The notes under the pieces: generated by a model
Database searches by the model: none
The model's input: only the letters and a program-made list of their open reading frames with translations
What the model was told of the DNA's origin: nothing
Shown: positions 1 through 9,690 of the stretch, in pieces
Layout: the number at the start of each line of letters is the position of its first letter
Position numbering within the stretch: position 1 is the first letter of the stretch
Made by a program: the position numbers and the translations under genes
NCBI RefSeq assembly: GCF_002288925.2
Contig: NW_022098043.1
Span: forward strand, 2,542,300-2,606,299
Source of the DNA: Delphinapterus leucas
Taxonomy: Eukaryota; Chordata; Mammalia; Artiodactyla; Monodontidae
DNA length: 64,000 nt
Direction of reading: 5' to 3'

Positions 1-17
1 CTGCCAGGGAATTCCCA
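1..17 (-). mobile_element. CHR SINE, cut by window edge
   Basis: The first bases read 'ctgccagggaattccca', the reverse complement of a CHR SINE head. The rest of the element lies outside the window. Confidence 0.7.
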
Positions 18-714
18 GTGGGCAGTGTCTTATATTGTACTCATTTGACATACATGGAAACTGAGGCCTGGCAACTTTAATTTACAAGCTAACTTAGTAC
101 GGAAGACTTTTTGTTTGCTTGTTTGCCCTTCCAGTATCTAATCCCTTCTCTTCTCTGAAAAACATTGGATTTTCCTTAGAGAACCACCCCTCCCACACAT
201 TTAGTCCAAGGTTTTGGGGAAACTCGCTCCATCTCTTGGGGTCAGGGCTGCATTTGTAACTAAGCTGGCCCAAGTAGTCCTCCCTATGGGCCACAGTGAT
301 CAGTTGAGGTGTGGTCATGTGACCCAAGTAGGACCAATCAGAACTAATAAAGGGGCTTTTCCTACAGCAGCGGAAAGGAGGTGCCTCTTTCCTCTGGACT
401 GGTAGCTGTTAGCTATGTTAGGCTCCTCTAACCCTGGAGCTGCCGGTGGTTACCTTGCCAACACTGGGTGGGAGGTCATCCGGAGATGAGTCAAGACAGA
501 GCACAGTAGAGCTGAGATGTGGAGTAAGAGGGAGGAGTAAGGGAGGGAGAGGGAGAAAGAGAGAGAGGGAGCGAGCGAGCGAGAGAACTAATGATACACT
601 TTGAGCCCCTGGATCCAGACTGAAGACAAACAGACACCAAAGAACTCTTTGGTTACAAGAGCCAATACATTCCCTTTTACGCTTAAATAAGTTGATTTAA
701 TTTAGTTATTTAAT
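18..714. other. Intergenic, no gene seen
   Basis: No coding region is supported. A purine-rich simple stretch (gaga/gagc units) lies at about 537-587. The words 'gtgacccaagtaggaccaat' (about 320) and 'gagccaatacattccctttt' (about 660) look like old interspersed repeats, but I cannot name the family. Confidence 0.5.
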
Positions 715-962
715 AATTACTCATATAGCACTTACTAAATGCCAGGAATTCTTCTAAGCACTTTACAAATATTAACTAATTTACTCTTCATGACATTCTT
801 ATGAAGAGAAGTCATATGATTATTTTCATTTTTAAAATGAGAAAACTGAGGCACAGGGACGCTACATAATTTACCCGGCTCTCTCTTGGGACTTTTTTTT
901 TTTTTGCTCTTGGAGTTGGCCAGGATTTGATCTGACTCCAGACAGATCCAACACACCTACTC
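715..962 (-). mobile_element. MIR SINE, reverse orientation
   Basis: The order of words is that of a reversed MIR: 'gcacttactaaatgccagg', 'ctaagcactttacaaat', 'aatgagaaaactgaggcaca', then a degenerate tRNA-like end. It is strongly diverged, as expected for this ancient family. A short T-run interrupts the final third. Confidence 0.8.
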
Positions 963-1538
963 CTTTGCTGGTATTCCTCAAACTCTCCTCATTTACCTTC
1001 CATCTTTATCGTTATTACCATATTCACAAACCTTCTATACTGTTATTCATTTAAAAGTTTCCCTTAAATCCACTTTAAATCAATTCCCTTCTTTAATTTG
1101 TCCCAAGCTATATCAGTGAAATGATGAGTTTGATGTCTTAGACATATTTTTCTATGAAAATGGATGTTAGCTACTAACATCTAAAATGTTTATCCATGTG
1201 TCAACTAAAACCACTGAGTATCCCTGACCCTCCTGTGTCGCCTTCCACTTCACCTCAACTCATGCTTAGTTTCTCCATCTGTACAATAGGGCTAATAATA
1301 TATCCCTCACAGGATGGCTGCTTGAAACAAATGAGGAAATAACTGAGGTGCTGCTTCGTTGATTGTAGGGCACTGAACAGAAGGGAGGCACTATGGCTGT
1401 TACGAGGACAGACTCCTCAAGGGAAAGGATGAGGACTTTGGTTTTTGACCGCTTAGACCTCATACTAGCCTCCTTCTCTTGGCTACATGCCAGGCTTTTT
1501 TTGTCCTCAGATGGGCTCTGCCTTCTCCCACCGGAAGA
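963..1538. other. Intergenic, nothing recognised
   Basis: AT-rich sequence without a gene or clear repeat. Possible MIR traces occur near 1260-1300 ('tagtttctccatctgtaca'). Confidence 0.4.
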
Positions 1539-1717
1539 TTTTTTTTTTGCTGTACACGGGCCTCTCACCGCTGCGGCAACTCCCGTTGCAGAGCACAGGC
1601 TCCGGACACGCAGGCCCATAGGCCGCGGCACGCGGGATCCTCCCGGACCGGGGCACAAACCCGTGTCCCCTAGCATCGGCAGGCGGACTCCCAACCACTG
1701 CGCCACCAGGGAAGCCC
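1539..1717 (-). mobile_element. CHR SINE, cetacean-type subfamily
   Basis: It starts with a T-run (the reversed A tail) followed by 'cgggcctctcaccgctgcgg' and ends with the reversed head 'gccaccagggaagccc'. The short body with 'cacaggctccgg' and 'ggcccataggccgcgg' marks the same subtype as the copies at 3585, 19757, 20166 and 33326. Confidence 0.95.
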
Positions 1718-2840
1718 AATTCCACAGGCTTTTACTTCTACTTTGGATGAAGAACGTGGCAAAGAACATCACTCTCACCTTAATAAGGAGAAAAAGGCAG
1801 GTAATCTACGATGTCATGATTTTTCTCCAGCTCATCAGAGAGCTCAGGCTGTAAAGTAACTAAGTCAACTGAATTCCAAAGAGCGAGAAGCCTCTTAAAG
1901 GTGAGCTAGGACACAGAGAGTGTGTCACCTTTGTCAAAGCACAAGAGAAAGAGGTGGCTGCCAGAGAAGCTGGTAAGAAGAAATTAGCTAAAATTTGGAC
2001 AAATTTTTAAAGACCATATGTGGGCTAGTATATCAGTGTGGTATGGATTGGGGCCCAGACACAAGAGGAGTTTGCACTCCCTCTAGGTTCTTTTCCACGG
2101 GCCTCCAGTGGGTGCTCACAAGAAAGATTGGAGGCACAGCAGGAGACCAGAGAGTGTGTAGGAGGTGATCGGCTGCTGCTGAAGGATGGACATAAAGTCC
2201 CTCCCAGTTTTCCAGACGCTTCCTTCTTTTCAATAAAGCAAATCCTTAAGCCTCTGGGGTAGGGGAAGCAGACCTCTCATGCCCGTATTTCTCCCAGAAA
2301 AGATCTATTGCTTCTGCAGGAGGAGTAGCAGCAAAGCCCATCTGCCTGGAGTGGTGGGGATGTAGGAAACACTCTCACTCCATGACACAAGCAAGGCCCC
2401 ACTGCAGCTGGGGGAAGAGTAGAAGCAGAAACCCTCTATCTTTCCAGGAGGGGCTAGAAACCAGCTCAGGCTCAGGATCCTACCAGCAATACCAATCTGA
2501 GGTCTGCTGACACTGCAGACCAACCAAAAACACAAGGCAGAATTTGAGTGCCACAAGGAGGAGGGACAGGGATGGTGAGAAGTCTCCAGCCTGAGGCCCA
2601 GATGCATAGAGCTTGCCTAAGACTGAGGATGGATCAGGACAACAGAGAAACCCACACCACGTCTTGCCACCATGATCAGCATAGCATCAAGTAACATCAA
2701 GTAACAAGCGCCAGCAGGCTGCCGCAAGGAGAGGGGTGAGAGCATGGAGAAGAACCCCCGCTGTGTTGCAGGGGTGCAGGGGTAGCTGAAAGCTGAGGGG
2801 GCAACAAACAGAAGCTGGGGAAAACCATAGTCAGCAGACC
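1718..2840. other. Intergenic, no gene seen
   Basis: Both strands lack a convincing coding region. Open frames here are short and carry no family signature. An AATAAA hexamer at about 2232 has no gene attached to it. Confidence 0.4.
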
Positions 2841-3584
2841 TAACAATGAGAAAAGATAATGGAAGTTCTTCAGGCAGGAAGAGTATGATACCAGAGAGAA
2901 ACTGGATCTTCACAAAGAAATGAGGAGTATTGAAAATGGTAAAAAAAAAAAAAGAAAAAGAAAATGGTAAAAATAAACAGAAAAGAGATTTTCCTAATTT
3001 TCAATTCCTTTAAAAAATAATTGCAGGACTTCCCTGGTGGTCCAGTTGTTAAGAATCCGCCTTCCAATGCAGGGGACGTGGGTTCCATCCCTGGTCGGGG
3101 AACTAAGATCCCACATGCCGCTGGGCAACTAAGCCCGCCGCCGCAACTACTGAGCCCGCATGCCACAACTAGAGAGAATCCCGTGTGCTGCAACTAGAGA
3201 AGCCCGTGCAACACAATGAAAGATCCCGCATACTGCCATGAAGATCCCATGTGCTGCAACTAAGACGCGACGCAGCCAAATAAATAAAATTTTCTTAAAA
3301 ATTGGCTGACTAAAGCAAAAATAGTCAATAATGGCATTCATAGCATATTTAAAAGTAAAATACATGACGATAACAGCATAAAAGGTGCTCAGAAGGAACT
3401 GGAAGTTTACTGTTGTAAGGTTCTTACTGTATAAGAGAAATGGTAGAATATTATTTGGAGGTAAACTGTGATGAATTGAATATATATATTATAAATCCTG
3501 GAGTAACCACTAAATTTTTTAAAGAGGTATAACTAATAAACCAATAATGGAGATAAAATGGAGTCATTAAAAAAATACTCAACT
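2841..3584 (+). mobile_element. Old LINE-1 fragment, split by a SINE
   Basis: Words typical of an L1 non-coding end are present: 'gaaactggatcttcacaaag', 'gcaaaaatagtcaataatgg', 'ggaagtttactgttgtaagg', 'ggtataactaataaacc'. The two parts continue across the CHR SINE at 3026-3301, so that SINE is younger. No ORF remains. The subfamily is not determined. Confidence 0.65.
3026..3301 (+). mobile_element. CHR SINE inside old L1
   Basis: It has the full head 'ggacttccctggtgg' and a tRNA-like B-box region. The body is diverged and rich in 'cgcaacta' units, with an A-rich tail. The similar flanks 'ttaaaaaataattg' and 'ttaaaaattgg' look like a decayed target-site duplication. Confidence 0.93.
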
Positions 3585-3795
3585 GGGGCTTCCCTGGTGG
3601 TGCAGTGGTTGAGAGTCCGCCTGCCGATGCAGGGGACACGGGTTCGTGCCCTGGTCCGGGAAGATCCCACATGCTGCGGAGCGGCTAGACCTGTGAGCCA
3701 TGGCAGCTGAGCCTGCGCATCCGGAGCCTGTGCTCCGCAATGAGAAAGGCCGCAACAGTGAGAGGCCCGCGTACCGGAAAAAAAAAAAAAAAAAA
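3585..3795 (+). mobile_element. CHR SINE, cetacean-type subfamily
   Basis: Head 'ggggcttccctggtgg', then 'ggagcctgtgctccgcaatg', 'gtgagaggcccgcgtaccgg' and a clean A tail of about 17 bases. The intact poly-A suggests a relatively recent insertion. Confidence 0.95.
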
Positions 3796-3806
3796 GATCT
3801 CAGGCT

Positions 3807-4019
3807 GGACTTCCCTGGTGGTGCAGTGGTTAAGAATCCGCCTGCCAATGCAGGGGACATGTGTTTGAGCCACCGCAATGAGAATCCCACTCACCGCAAA
3901 GGAGAGTAGCCCCGGCTCACCGCAACTAGAGAAAGCCCGCGCGCAGCAGCGAAGACCCAACACAGCCAAAAGTAAATAATAAATAAATAAATAAATAAAT
4001 TTAATAAATAAATAAAAAC
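3807..4019 (+). mobile_element. CHR SINE, internally deleted
   Basis: The head is normal, but the sequence jumps from the B-box region ('gtgtttgagccaccgcaatg') to the distal body, so about 100 bases of a long-type element are missing. The tail is an (AAAT)n run. 'ctcaggc' flanks it at 3799-3805 and 4019-4025, a short duplication. Confidence 0.93.
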
Positions 4020-4149
4020 TCAGGCCTGAGAGCTGGGAAACCTTATGCATTTACTCCTATACCCTCCAATGCTCTCACAGAGGATCCATAGGTTACTAAA
4101 TCTGGAAGGACCTTAACTACCAGCCAATGCTGTCTATTAGGACTACCTG

Positions 4150-4318
4150 CAATAATGGAAATGTTCTATGTCTACGCTGTCCAATATGATAGCCACTATC
4201 CACGTTGTCTGTCGAGCACTTGAAATATGGCTAGTGCGACTAAGAACTGAATTTTAAGTTTTAATTAATTTAAACTCAAATAGCCACGTGTGGCTATTGA
4301 CATCATGGATCTAGACTA
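4150..4318. mobile_element. hAT-like DNA element fragment
   Basis: It contains 'gctgtccaatatgatagcca', 'gagcacttgaaatatggcta' and 'atagccacgtgtggctatt'. The same words recur, more complete, at 10566-10945. The TGTCCAAT-type end is typical of Charlie-like hAT elements. The exact family is not determined. Confidence 0.6.
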
Positions 4319-4330
4319 ATCCTCTATTCT

Positions 4331-5104
4331 ATGCACAGACGACTGAGACTCAGAAAAACATCAGTGACTTGAGTAAGATCACAACATGAGTAGATGGACA
4401 TCTAGATGTGTTTTGGTGAGCGTTAAAGATGAAATGCATTGAACTTAGAAAGAGGCAGACTTGGGTCTCTGGTACTGGCTCAGCCACAAAGCTGGGAAAC
4501 ATAGATAACTTCTCTGGATCTCACATGCCTTCTGTGAAAGGAGATGTTTACTTTATGGTTTGCTTGCTGTAAAATCCCTTCTAATTATTCATGTTGAAAA
4601 GTTGTAATTGGATAATTTTTGTGCCCTCCTCACACAGTGCCACCTAGTGGTGCACTATGAACCCTGCATTTCCTCCTCTTGGATCAAATTCTTGGACAGG
4701 GAAGATGGAAACCCTCGTGAGTTGATCACCCCCTCGATGTGAGTGATTTGGCCATCAGATCCCACTCTCTACTCTCCGCACGTAGATGTGGGCAGCTGTC
4801 CAGTGCTGACACTGCTAGATGTCCCAGGGTTTTTCCTGACCACTTCTCACCCCCTGCATCCACAGGAACAAGACTTTGTGACTGCTTTTGGTGGAGTCGT
4901 ACCTAACTTACTTGTCAAAAGTCTCCTGTCCCTGTGTCTGGTCCATGACATGGCAGCCGCCTCCTCTGACAAGCCTCTAGTTTGATCTTTTTTTCTCTTC
5001 CTCCAGACACAGCTCAGCTGATGGTCAAGGGAAGAGCGAGTAGGTGAAAAGCCACAAGCCCCTTAACATCAGTCTGGGGACAGTGCCAGACTCTCAAGGC
5101 TCCT
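4331..5104. other. Intergenic, no gene seen
   Basis: A diverged MIR-like piece is possible at 4430-4560 ('cagacttgggtctctggtac'). Otherwise nothing is recognised. Confidence 0.4.
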
Positions 5105-5290
5105 GCCCCCGTGGTCCTAAAAGCTCTGTGACCTTGGACAAGTTATTTAATTTTTCTGAGCCTCAGTTTGCATAGTGGAGATAAAAATACCTATCTCTAA
5201 GGTAGTTCTGAGAAATAAAATATAGAGTAGCTAGTGCATAATAGGCGATCAATAAATGGTAGTCGGTTACAATCACAGTCATAAGTAATA
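5105..5290 (+). mobile_element. MIR SINE
   Basis: Words follow MIR order: 'ctctgtgaccttggacaagt', 'ctgagcctcagtttgcatag', then 'gcgatcaataaatggtagt' at the 3' end. Confidence 0.85.
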
Positions 5291-5453
5291 AAATACACCT
5301 CTTGTTAGCTAGGCGCTGATCTCTGAACTCTACGGGATGCAGAAGAGCTGTAAGAGACATGATCCCAGTTGGCCTCCGCACGTAAACAGCAGGCTACCAC
5401 ACAGGAGCAAGAGTAAATAATTGGAGGCATGGTATTAATAAGTGCAAAATGAT

Positions 5454-5753
5454 GGGCTTCCCTGGTGGTGCAGTGGTTAAGAATCCGCCTGCCAATGCAG
5501 GGGACGCGGGTTCGAGCCCTGGTCCGGGAAGATCCCACATGCCGTGGAGCAACTAAGCCGGTGGACCACAACTACTGAAACCCGCACGCCTAGAGCCCGT
5601 GCTCCTCAACAAGAGAAGCCACCTCATTGAGAAGCCCGCGCACCGCAACGAAGAGTAGCCCCCACTCCCTGCAACTAGAGAAAGCCCGTGTGCAGCAACA
5701 AAGACCCAGTGCAGCCAAAAATAAAATAAATAAATGTATTAAAAACAAAAAAA
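5454..5753 (+). mobile_element. CHR SINE, long type
   Basis: Near-full-length long-type copy: head, B-box ('gggttcgagccctggtccgg'), 'cacaactactgaaacccgca' and 'aactagagaaagcccgtgtg', with an AAAT/A-rich tail. No clear target duplication. Confidence 0.95.
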
Positions 5754-5879
5754 GAGAGAAAGAAATGGGGGCTAGGTATCCTGCAAGAAATTTGGATTTT
5801 TCCATAAAACCATTTCCTCTACCCTGAAAGGTAAAATTCCCCAAGATCATTTTCAGGCCCGTGCTTCTGAAGACTTGAA

Positions 5880-6440
5880 CTGGTTTTGCTCTTTTCCAGC
5901 TCTGCCACTGATTAGCTGCATAACCTTGGGCATGTCACTTACCTTCTCTGAGCCTCAGCTTTCTCACCTATAAAATGGGTATACTGGGACTTCCCTGGTG
6001 GCACAGTAGTTAAGAATCTGCCTGCCAATGCAGGTGACACAGGTTCAAGCCCTGGTTCGGGAAGATCCCACGTGCCACAGAGCAACTAAGCCTGTGCACC
6101 ACAACTATTGACCCTGCGCTCTAGAGCTCGCGAGCCACAACTACTGAGCCCACGTGCTACAACTACTGAAGCCCGTGTGCCTAGAGCCCATGCTCAGCAA
6201 CAAGAGAAGTCACCGCAATGAGAAGCCCACGCACCAAAACAAAGAGTAGCCCTCACTTGCTGCAACTAGAGAAAGCCCACGAGCAGCAACGAAGACCCAA
6301 TGCAGCTAAAAATAAATAAATAAATATAAAATAACATTTAAAAATAAATAAATAAATAAAATGGGTATACTAATAGAGTTGCCGTGAGGACCGAATGAAG
6401 TTATGCGTAGTGCCTAGCACAGAACAGGTTGCTGAATAGT
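5880..6440 (+). mobile_element. MIR SINE split by a CHR SINE
   Basis: The left half has 'ccagctctgccactgattag' and 'tctgagcctcagctttctca'. The right half has 'gttgccgtgaggaccgaatg' and 'gcctagcacagaacaggtt'. The halves join exactly when the SINE at 5986-6357 and one copy of its duplication are removed. Confidence 0.9.
5986..6357 (+). mobile_element. CHR SINE with 14-bp duplication
   Basis: Long-type copy flanked by perfect direct repeats 'aaaatgggtatact' at 5972-5985 and 6358-6371. The target is the middle of a MIR. The tail is (AAAT)n-like with some scrambling. Confidence 0.98.
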
Positions 6441-6497
6441 GTTTTCTTTTTTTCCATGGAGGGATAAAAGATAAAAGATGAGAAAACTGGCTTAATT

Positions 6498-6847
6498 TTT
6501 TTAAATTAATTAATTAATTAATTTTGGCTGCATTGGGTCTTCATTTTTGCACGTGGGCTTTCTTTAGTTGCGGTGAGTGGGGGCTACTCTTCATTGCCGT
6601 GCATGGGCTTCTCATTGCAATGGCTTCTCTTGTTGCAAAGCACGGGCTCTAGGCATGCAAGCTTCAGTAGTTGTGGCACTCGGGCTTCAGTAGTTGTGGC
6701 TTGCAGGCTGTAGAGCACAAGCTCGGTAGTTGTGGTGCATGGGCTTAGGTTCTCTGCGGCATGTGGGATCTTCCCGGACCAGGGCTCTAACCCCTGCCTC
6801 CTGCATTGGCAAGCGGATTCTTAACCACTGCACCACCAGGGAAGTCC
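6498..6847 (-). mobile_element. CHR SINE with 14-bp duplication
   Basis: Reversed long-type copy flanked by perfect 'aaactggcttaatt' at 6484-6497 and 6848-6861. It is inverted relative to the copy at 5986-6357, with a 140-base spacer. Confidence 0.98.
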
Positions 6848-7082
6848 AAACTGGCTTAATTGATGTGTGGAAATCTGATAAATTCTAGCATTGAACTCTC
6901 ACTGCTACAACTGCTGGCAGGAAAAGTGTACAAGTCGTCCCTCAGTATCTGTGAGGGATTGGTTCTAGGACCTCCTGCCGATACCAAAATCTGCGGATCC
7001 TCAAGTCCCTTATAAAATGGCATAGTATTTGCATATAACCTACCCGCACCCTCAGCCCACCCTCCACCTGTATACTTTAAAT

Positions 7083-7184
7083 CAGTGGTCCCCAGCCTTT
7101 TTGGCACCAGGGACCGGTTTCGTGGAAGACAATTTTTCCACAGACGGTGAGGGGCGTGGGGGGGGCAGGGGTTGGGGACCCCTG
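7083..7184. mobile_element. hAT DNA element, 102 bp
   Basis: The ends are inverted: 'cagtggtccccagcc' and 'ggttggggacccctg'. It is flanked by perfect 8-bp direct repeats 'ctttaaat' at 7075-7082 and 7185-7192; 8 bp is the hAT hallmark. The interior 'gtggaagacaatttttccac' is palindromic. It is far too short to code for a transposase, so it is a non-autonomous derivative. Confidence 0.9.
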
Positions 7185-7202
7185 CTTTAAATCATCTCTA
7201 GG

Positions 7203-7572
7203 GGCTTCCCTGGTGATGCAGTGGTTAAGAATCCGCCTGCCACTGCAGGGGACACAGATTCGAGCCCTGGTCCGGGAAGATTCCACATGCTGTGGAGCAA
7301 CTAAGCCAGTGCACCACAACTACTGAGCCCGTGCGCCACAACTACTGAAGGCCGTGTGCCACAACTACTGAAGCCCGCATGCCTAGAGCCCATGCTCTGC
7401 AGCAAGAGAGGCCACCACAATGAGAAGCCCACGCACTGCAACAAGAGTAGACCCCGCTCACCGCAACTAGAGAAAGCCCGCGTGCAGCAACGAAGACCCA
7501 ACACAACCAAAAATAAATAAATATTTAAAAAAGAGTGAATCTGCATAAAAACAAATCTACCATAAAAAAAGA
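7203..7572 (+). mobile_element. CHR SINE with 17-bp duplication
   Basis: Long-type copy flanked by 'tttaaatcatctctagg' at 7186-7202 and 7573-7589. The left copy overlaps the target duplication of the hAT element, so the SINE came after the hAT insertion. Confidence 0.98.
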
Positions 7573-7767
7573 TTTAAATCATCTCTAGGTTACTTATGAT
7601 ACCTAATACAATGTAAATGCTATGTAAATAGTTGTAAATACAATGTAAATCATTGCCAGTGCTCAACGAATTCAAGTTTTGCTTTTTGGAACTTTCTGGA
7701 GTTTTCTTTTTCTGAATATTTTAAATCTGCAGTTGGTTGAATCCGTGGATATGGAGGGCAGACTGTA

Positions 7768-8320
7768 CACTGACAATTTTCCTCTCCTCTTTTCTTCCCC
7801 CCCAGCTTCTGACCTGGACATATTTGTGTTTCCAAGCAGGCTGTGGAAGAAAGACTGATAACAATTTTCCTGGTGTCAGTCTTGAAGGTTCAGTCTTGAA
7901 GCTGCCTCTTCTTCTGCCCCTGAGCTCCCTTCCCCCACCCCTGGACTGGTTTCCTTTCACTATGGGAGGAGAGAGGAGAGAGAGCAAGGAGGGTATGGTA
8001 GAAATGACTCCACCTAGAGCTCGTGGGATTTTTACAGGAGGCCCCGCCCTGCACCTCCCTGCCCAGGGGTCTCTGCTGGGAAGGTTGAAAGGTGGCTCTG
8101 GTCCTTACCAGGTGTGGCAATGTTGAGCCTCTAAAGACCACTGTACCAGGATAGGGTGGGGGCGGGAGGGTGGGCAGTGGAGGTGATCATCTCTGTGCTA
8201 GTGACTTAGATTCCTGCCAGAGCTTGACCTCTGCAGGCAAAGAATAAAGAGCACGTGGAAGGAAGGGGCCTGGGGAAGCTGAAACTGTGTGACTTTGGCT
8301 GAGTCATTCTATAATCAGCC
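7768..8320. other. Intergenic, no gene seen
   Basis: Moderately GC-rich sequence. The 129-residue open frame at 7737-8126 begins inside the transposon above and has no family signature. Nothing else is recognised. Confidence 0.4.
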
Positions 8321-8424
8321 ACACCCTTGCTCAGTAACCTTCAATGGTTCCCCACTGCCACGGGATAAAGTCCCAAAGGCTTAACCCTGACCCAACTTAT
8401 AGTAACCACTGGACCTGCTACTCT
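8321..8424 (+). mobile_element. L2 fragment
   Basis: 'accttcaatggttccccact' and 'gggataaagtcccaaaggct' match the L2 3' region. It runs into the pyrimidine tract. Confidence 0.65.
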
Positions 8425-8535
8425 ACCTTCCTTCCTTTCTTCTTTCTTCCTTCCTTCCTTGCTTCCCTTCCTTCCTTCCTTCTTTCCTTCCTTTCTTTCT
8501 TTCTCTCTCTCTTTCTTTCTTTCTCCTTTCTCCCC
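8425..8535 (+). repeat. Polypyrimidine simple repeat
   Basis: About 110 bases almost only C and T, made of (cttc)n, (ttcc)n, (cttt)n and (ct)n. Pure purine/pyrimidine tracts with mirror symmetry can form triplex DNA. Confidence 0.95.
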
Positions 8536-8544
8536 CTGCTTTCA

Positions 8545-8588
8545 TATATGATATACATATATACATATCATATATATGTGATATATTT
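8545..8588. repeat. AT-rich microsatellite
   Basis: Degenerate (at)n/(atac)n run such as 'tatatgatatacatatatac', close to palindromic. Confidence 0.85.
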
Positions 8589-8592
8589 TAAA

Positions 8593-9690
8593 AATTAAAC
8601 CTTTTCTTTAGAATAATTTTAGATTTACAGAAAAGTTGCAAAGATAGTCAAAAGGCTTCCCGTATACCCCTCAACCAGTTTCCCCTATTACAAATGTTGC
8701 AGGAAGGGGGACCCATTCCAGGGCCCAAGAGTGGGCTCTTGTCTAACACTCGGAAATGAATTGTCTGAGGAGACACATGTGCTGACAAAGCAAGAGACTT
8801 TATTGGAAAGGGGCACGTGGGCAGAGAACAGCAGGGTAAAGGAACCCAGGAGAACTGCCCTGCCATGCGGCTCACAGTCTCGGGTTTTACGGTAATGGGG
8901 TTAGTTTCCGGGTTGTCTCTGGCCAATCATCTTGCTTGGCCCATATCTGGTGACTCAGGGTCCTTCCTGGTGGCTCATGCATCTCTCAGCCAAGATGGAT
9001 TCCAGCGTGAGGGTTTCTGGGGGGTTAGGGCAGGACATATCGTCTCCTCCCTCCTTTTGGCCCTTCTCGAATTCTCCCGGTTAGTTTTCAGCAGCAGCAC
9101 CATGTCCCTTATCGGAACCCCTGTTGTGAGACAACTCAAGCAACCAGGCCTGGCCAAGGCAGATGGTTTCAGTCAACAGTTCCCTAACATTAACATCTTA
9201 TGTTACCAAGGTGTATTTGTCAAAGCTAAGGAGTCAACATTGATATACGTATTATCAGTAGCTAAACACCAGACTTTAATCAGATTTCACCAATGTACTT
9301 TTTCTGTTCCAGGATCTCATCCAGGATACTACACTGCATTTTGTCCTCCTGTCTCCTTAGTCTGCTCCGGTCTGTGACAACTTACCAGTTTTTCCTTGTT
9401 CCTATGACCTTGACAGTCTTGAGGAACACTGGTTAGGTATTTTGCAGAATGTCCCTTAATTTGGACTTGCTTGATGTTTTCCTCATGACTAGACTGAAGT
9501 TATGGGTTTGGGGGAAAAAATAGCCCAGAGATGAAGTGCCCTTCTCATCACACGCTGTCATGGATTGCATGCTACCCACATGACTTATTACTGGTGATGT
9601 TAACCGCCATCACTTGGTGATATTGGCCAGGCCTCTCCACTGTAAAGTTACTGCATCCACTCCCTAACCCCCACCCATACCTTTCTATTC
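8593..9690 (-). mobile_element. Old LINE-1 3' end, split by an LTR
   Basis: Reversed L1M-type 3' UTR words are present: 'ttttagatttacagaaaagt', 'ccagtttcccctattac', then after the LTR 'attaacatcttatgttacc', 'ttctgttccaggatctcatc' and 'cttgacagtcttgaggaaca'. The distal piece with 'catgctacccacatgactta' matches, in inverse, the fragment near 15720-15815, so the two copies belong to related subfamilies. Confidence 0.8.
8695..9178 (-). mobile_element. Solo LTR of an endogenous retrovirus
   Basis: It is a block of about 484 bases foreign to the surrounding L1. It begins TGTTGC and ends CAACA (TG...CA ends). A reversed polyadenylation hexamer lies at 8799-8804 (read TTTATT on +), placed as expected between R and U5. 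No internal viral genes are present. Class is uncertain (gamma-like, ERV1, by the look of the ends). I could not find a matching short target duplication, so the limits are provisional. Confidence 0.7.

Larger units (their letters stand above)
6931..7765. mobile_element. Tigger/MER2-like MITE with two insertions
   Basis: The ends are inverted ('caagtcgtccctcagtatct' and 'atatggagggcagactg') and flanked by TA at 6929-6930 and 7766-7767, the mariner/Tigger target. Inside are 'ttggttctaggacctcctgc', 'atggcatagtatttgcatat' and 'atgtaaatgctatgtaaata', words I recall from MER2. Removing the hAT and SINE insertions with one copy of each duplication leaves about 338 bases, close to my memory of MER2 length. 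Confidence 0.85.

Noticed and set aside
1266..1854. 170- and 153-residue open frames near 1.3-1.85 kb
   Set aside because: Both cross a CHR SINE. Frames through this SINE recur at many copies and are artefacts.
3588..3680. tRNA-like sequences at SINE heads throughout the window
   Set aside because: CHR SINE heads derive from tRNA(Glu) and keep A/B-box-like words, but they lack a full cloverleaf. They are not tRNA genes.
8691..9190. Direct repeats 'agtttccccta' and 'agttcccta' at the LTR edges as a target duplication
   Set aside because: They are imperfect, too long for an LTR duplication, and do not abut the TG...CA ends.
8817..9377. 186-residue open frame
   Set aside because: It runs across the LTR and the L1 relic, antisense to the LTR. 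No known viral or host domain.
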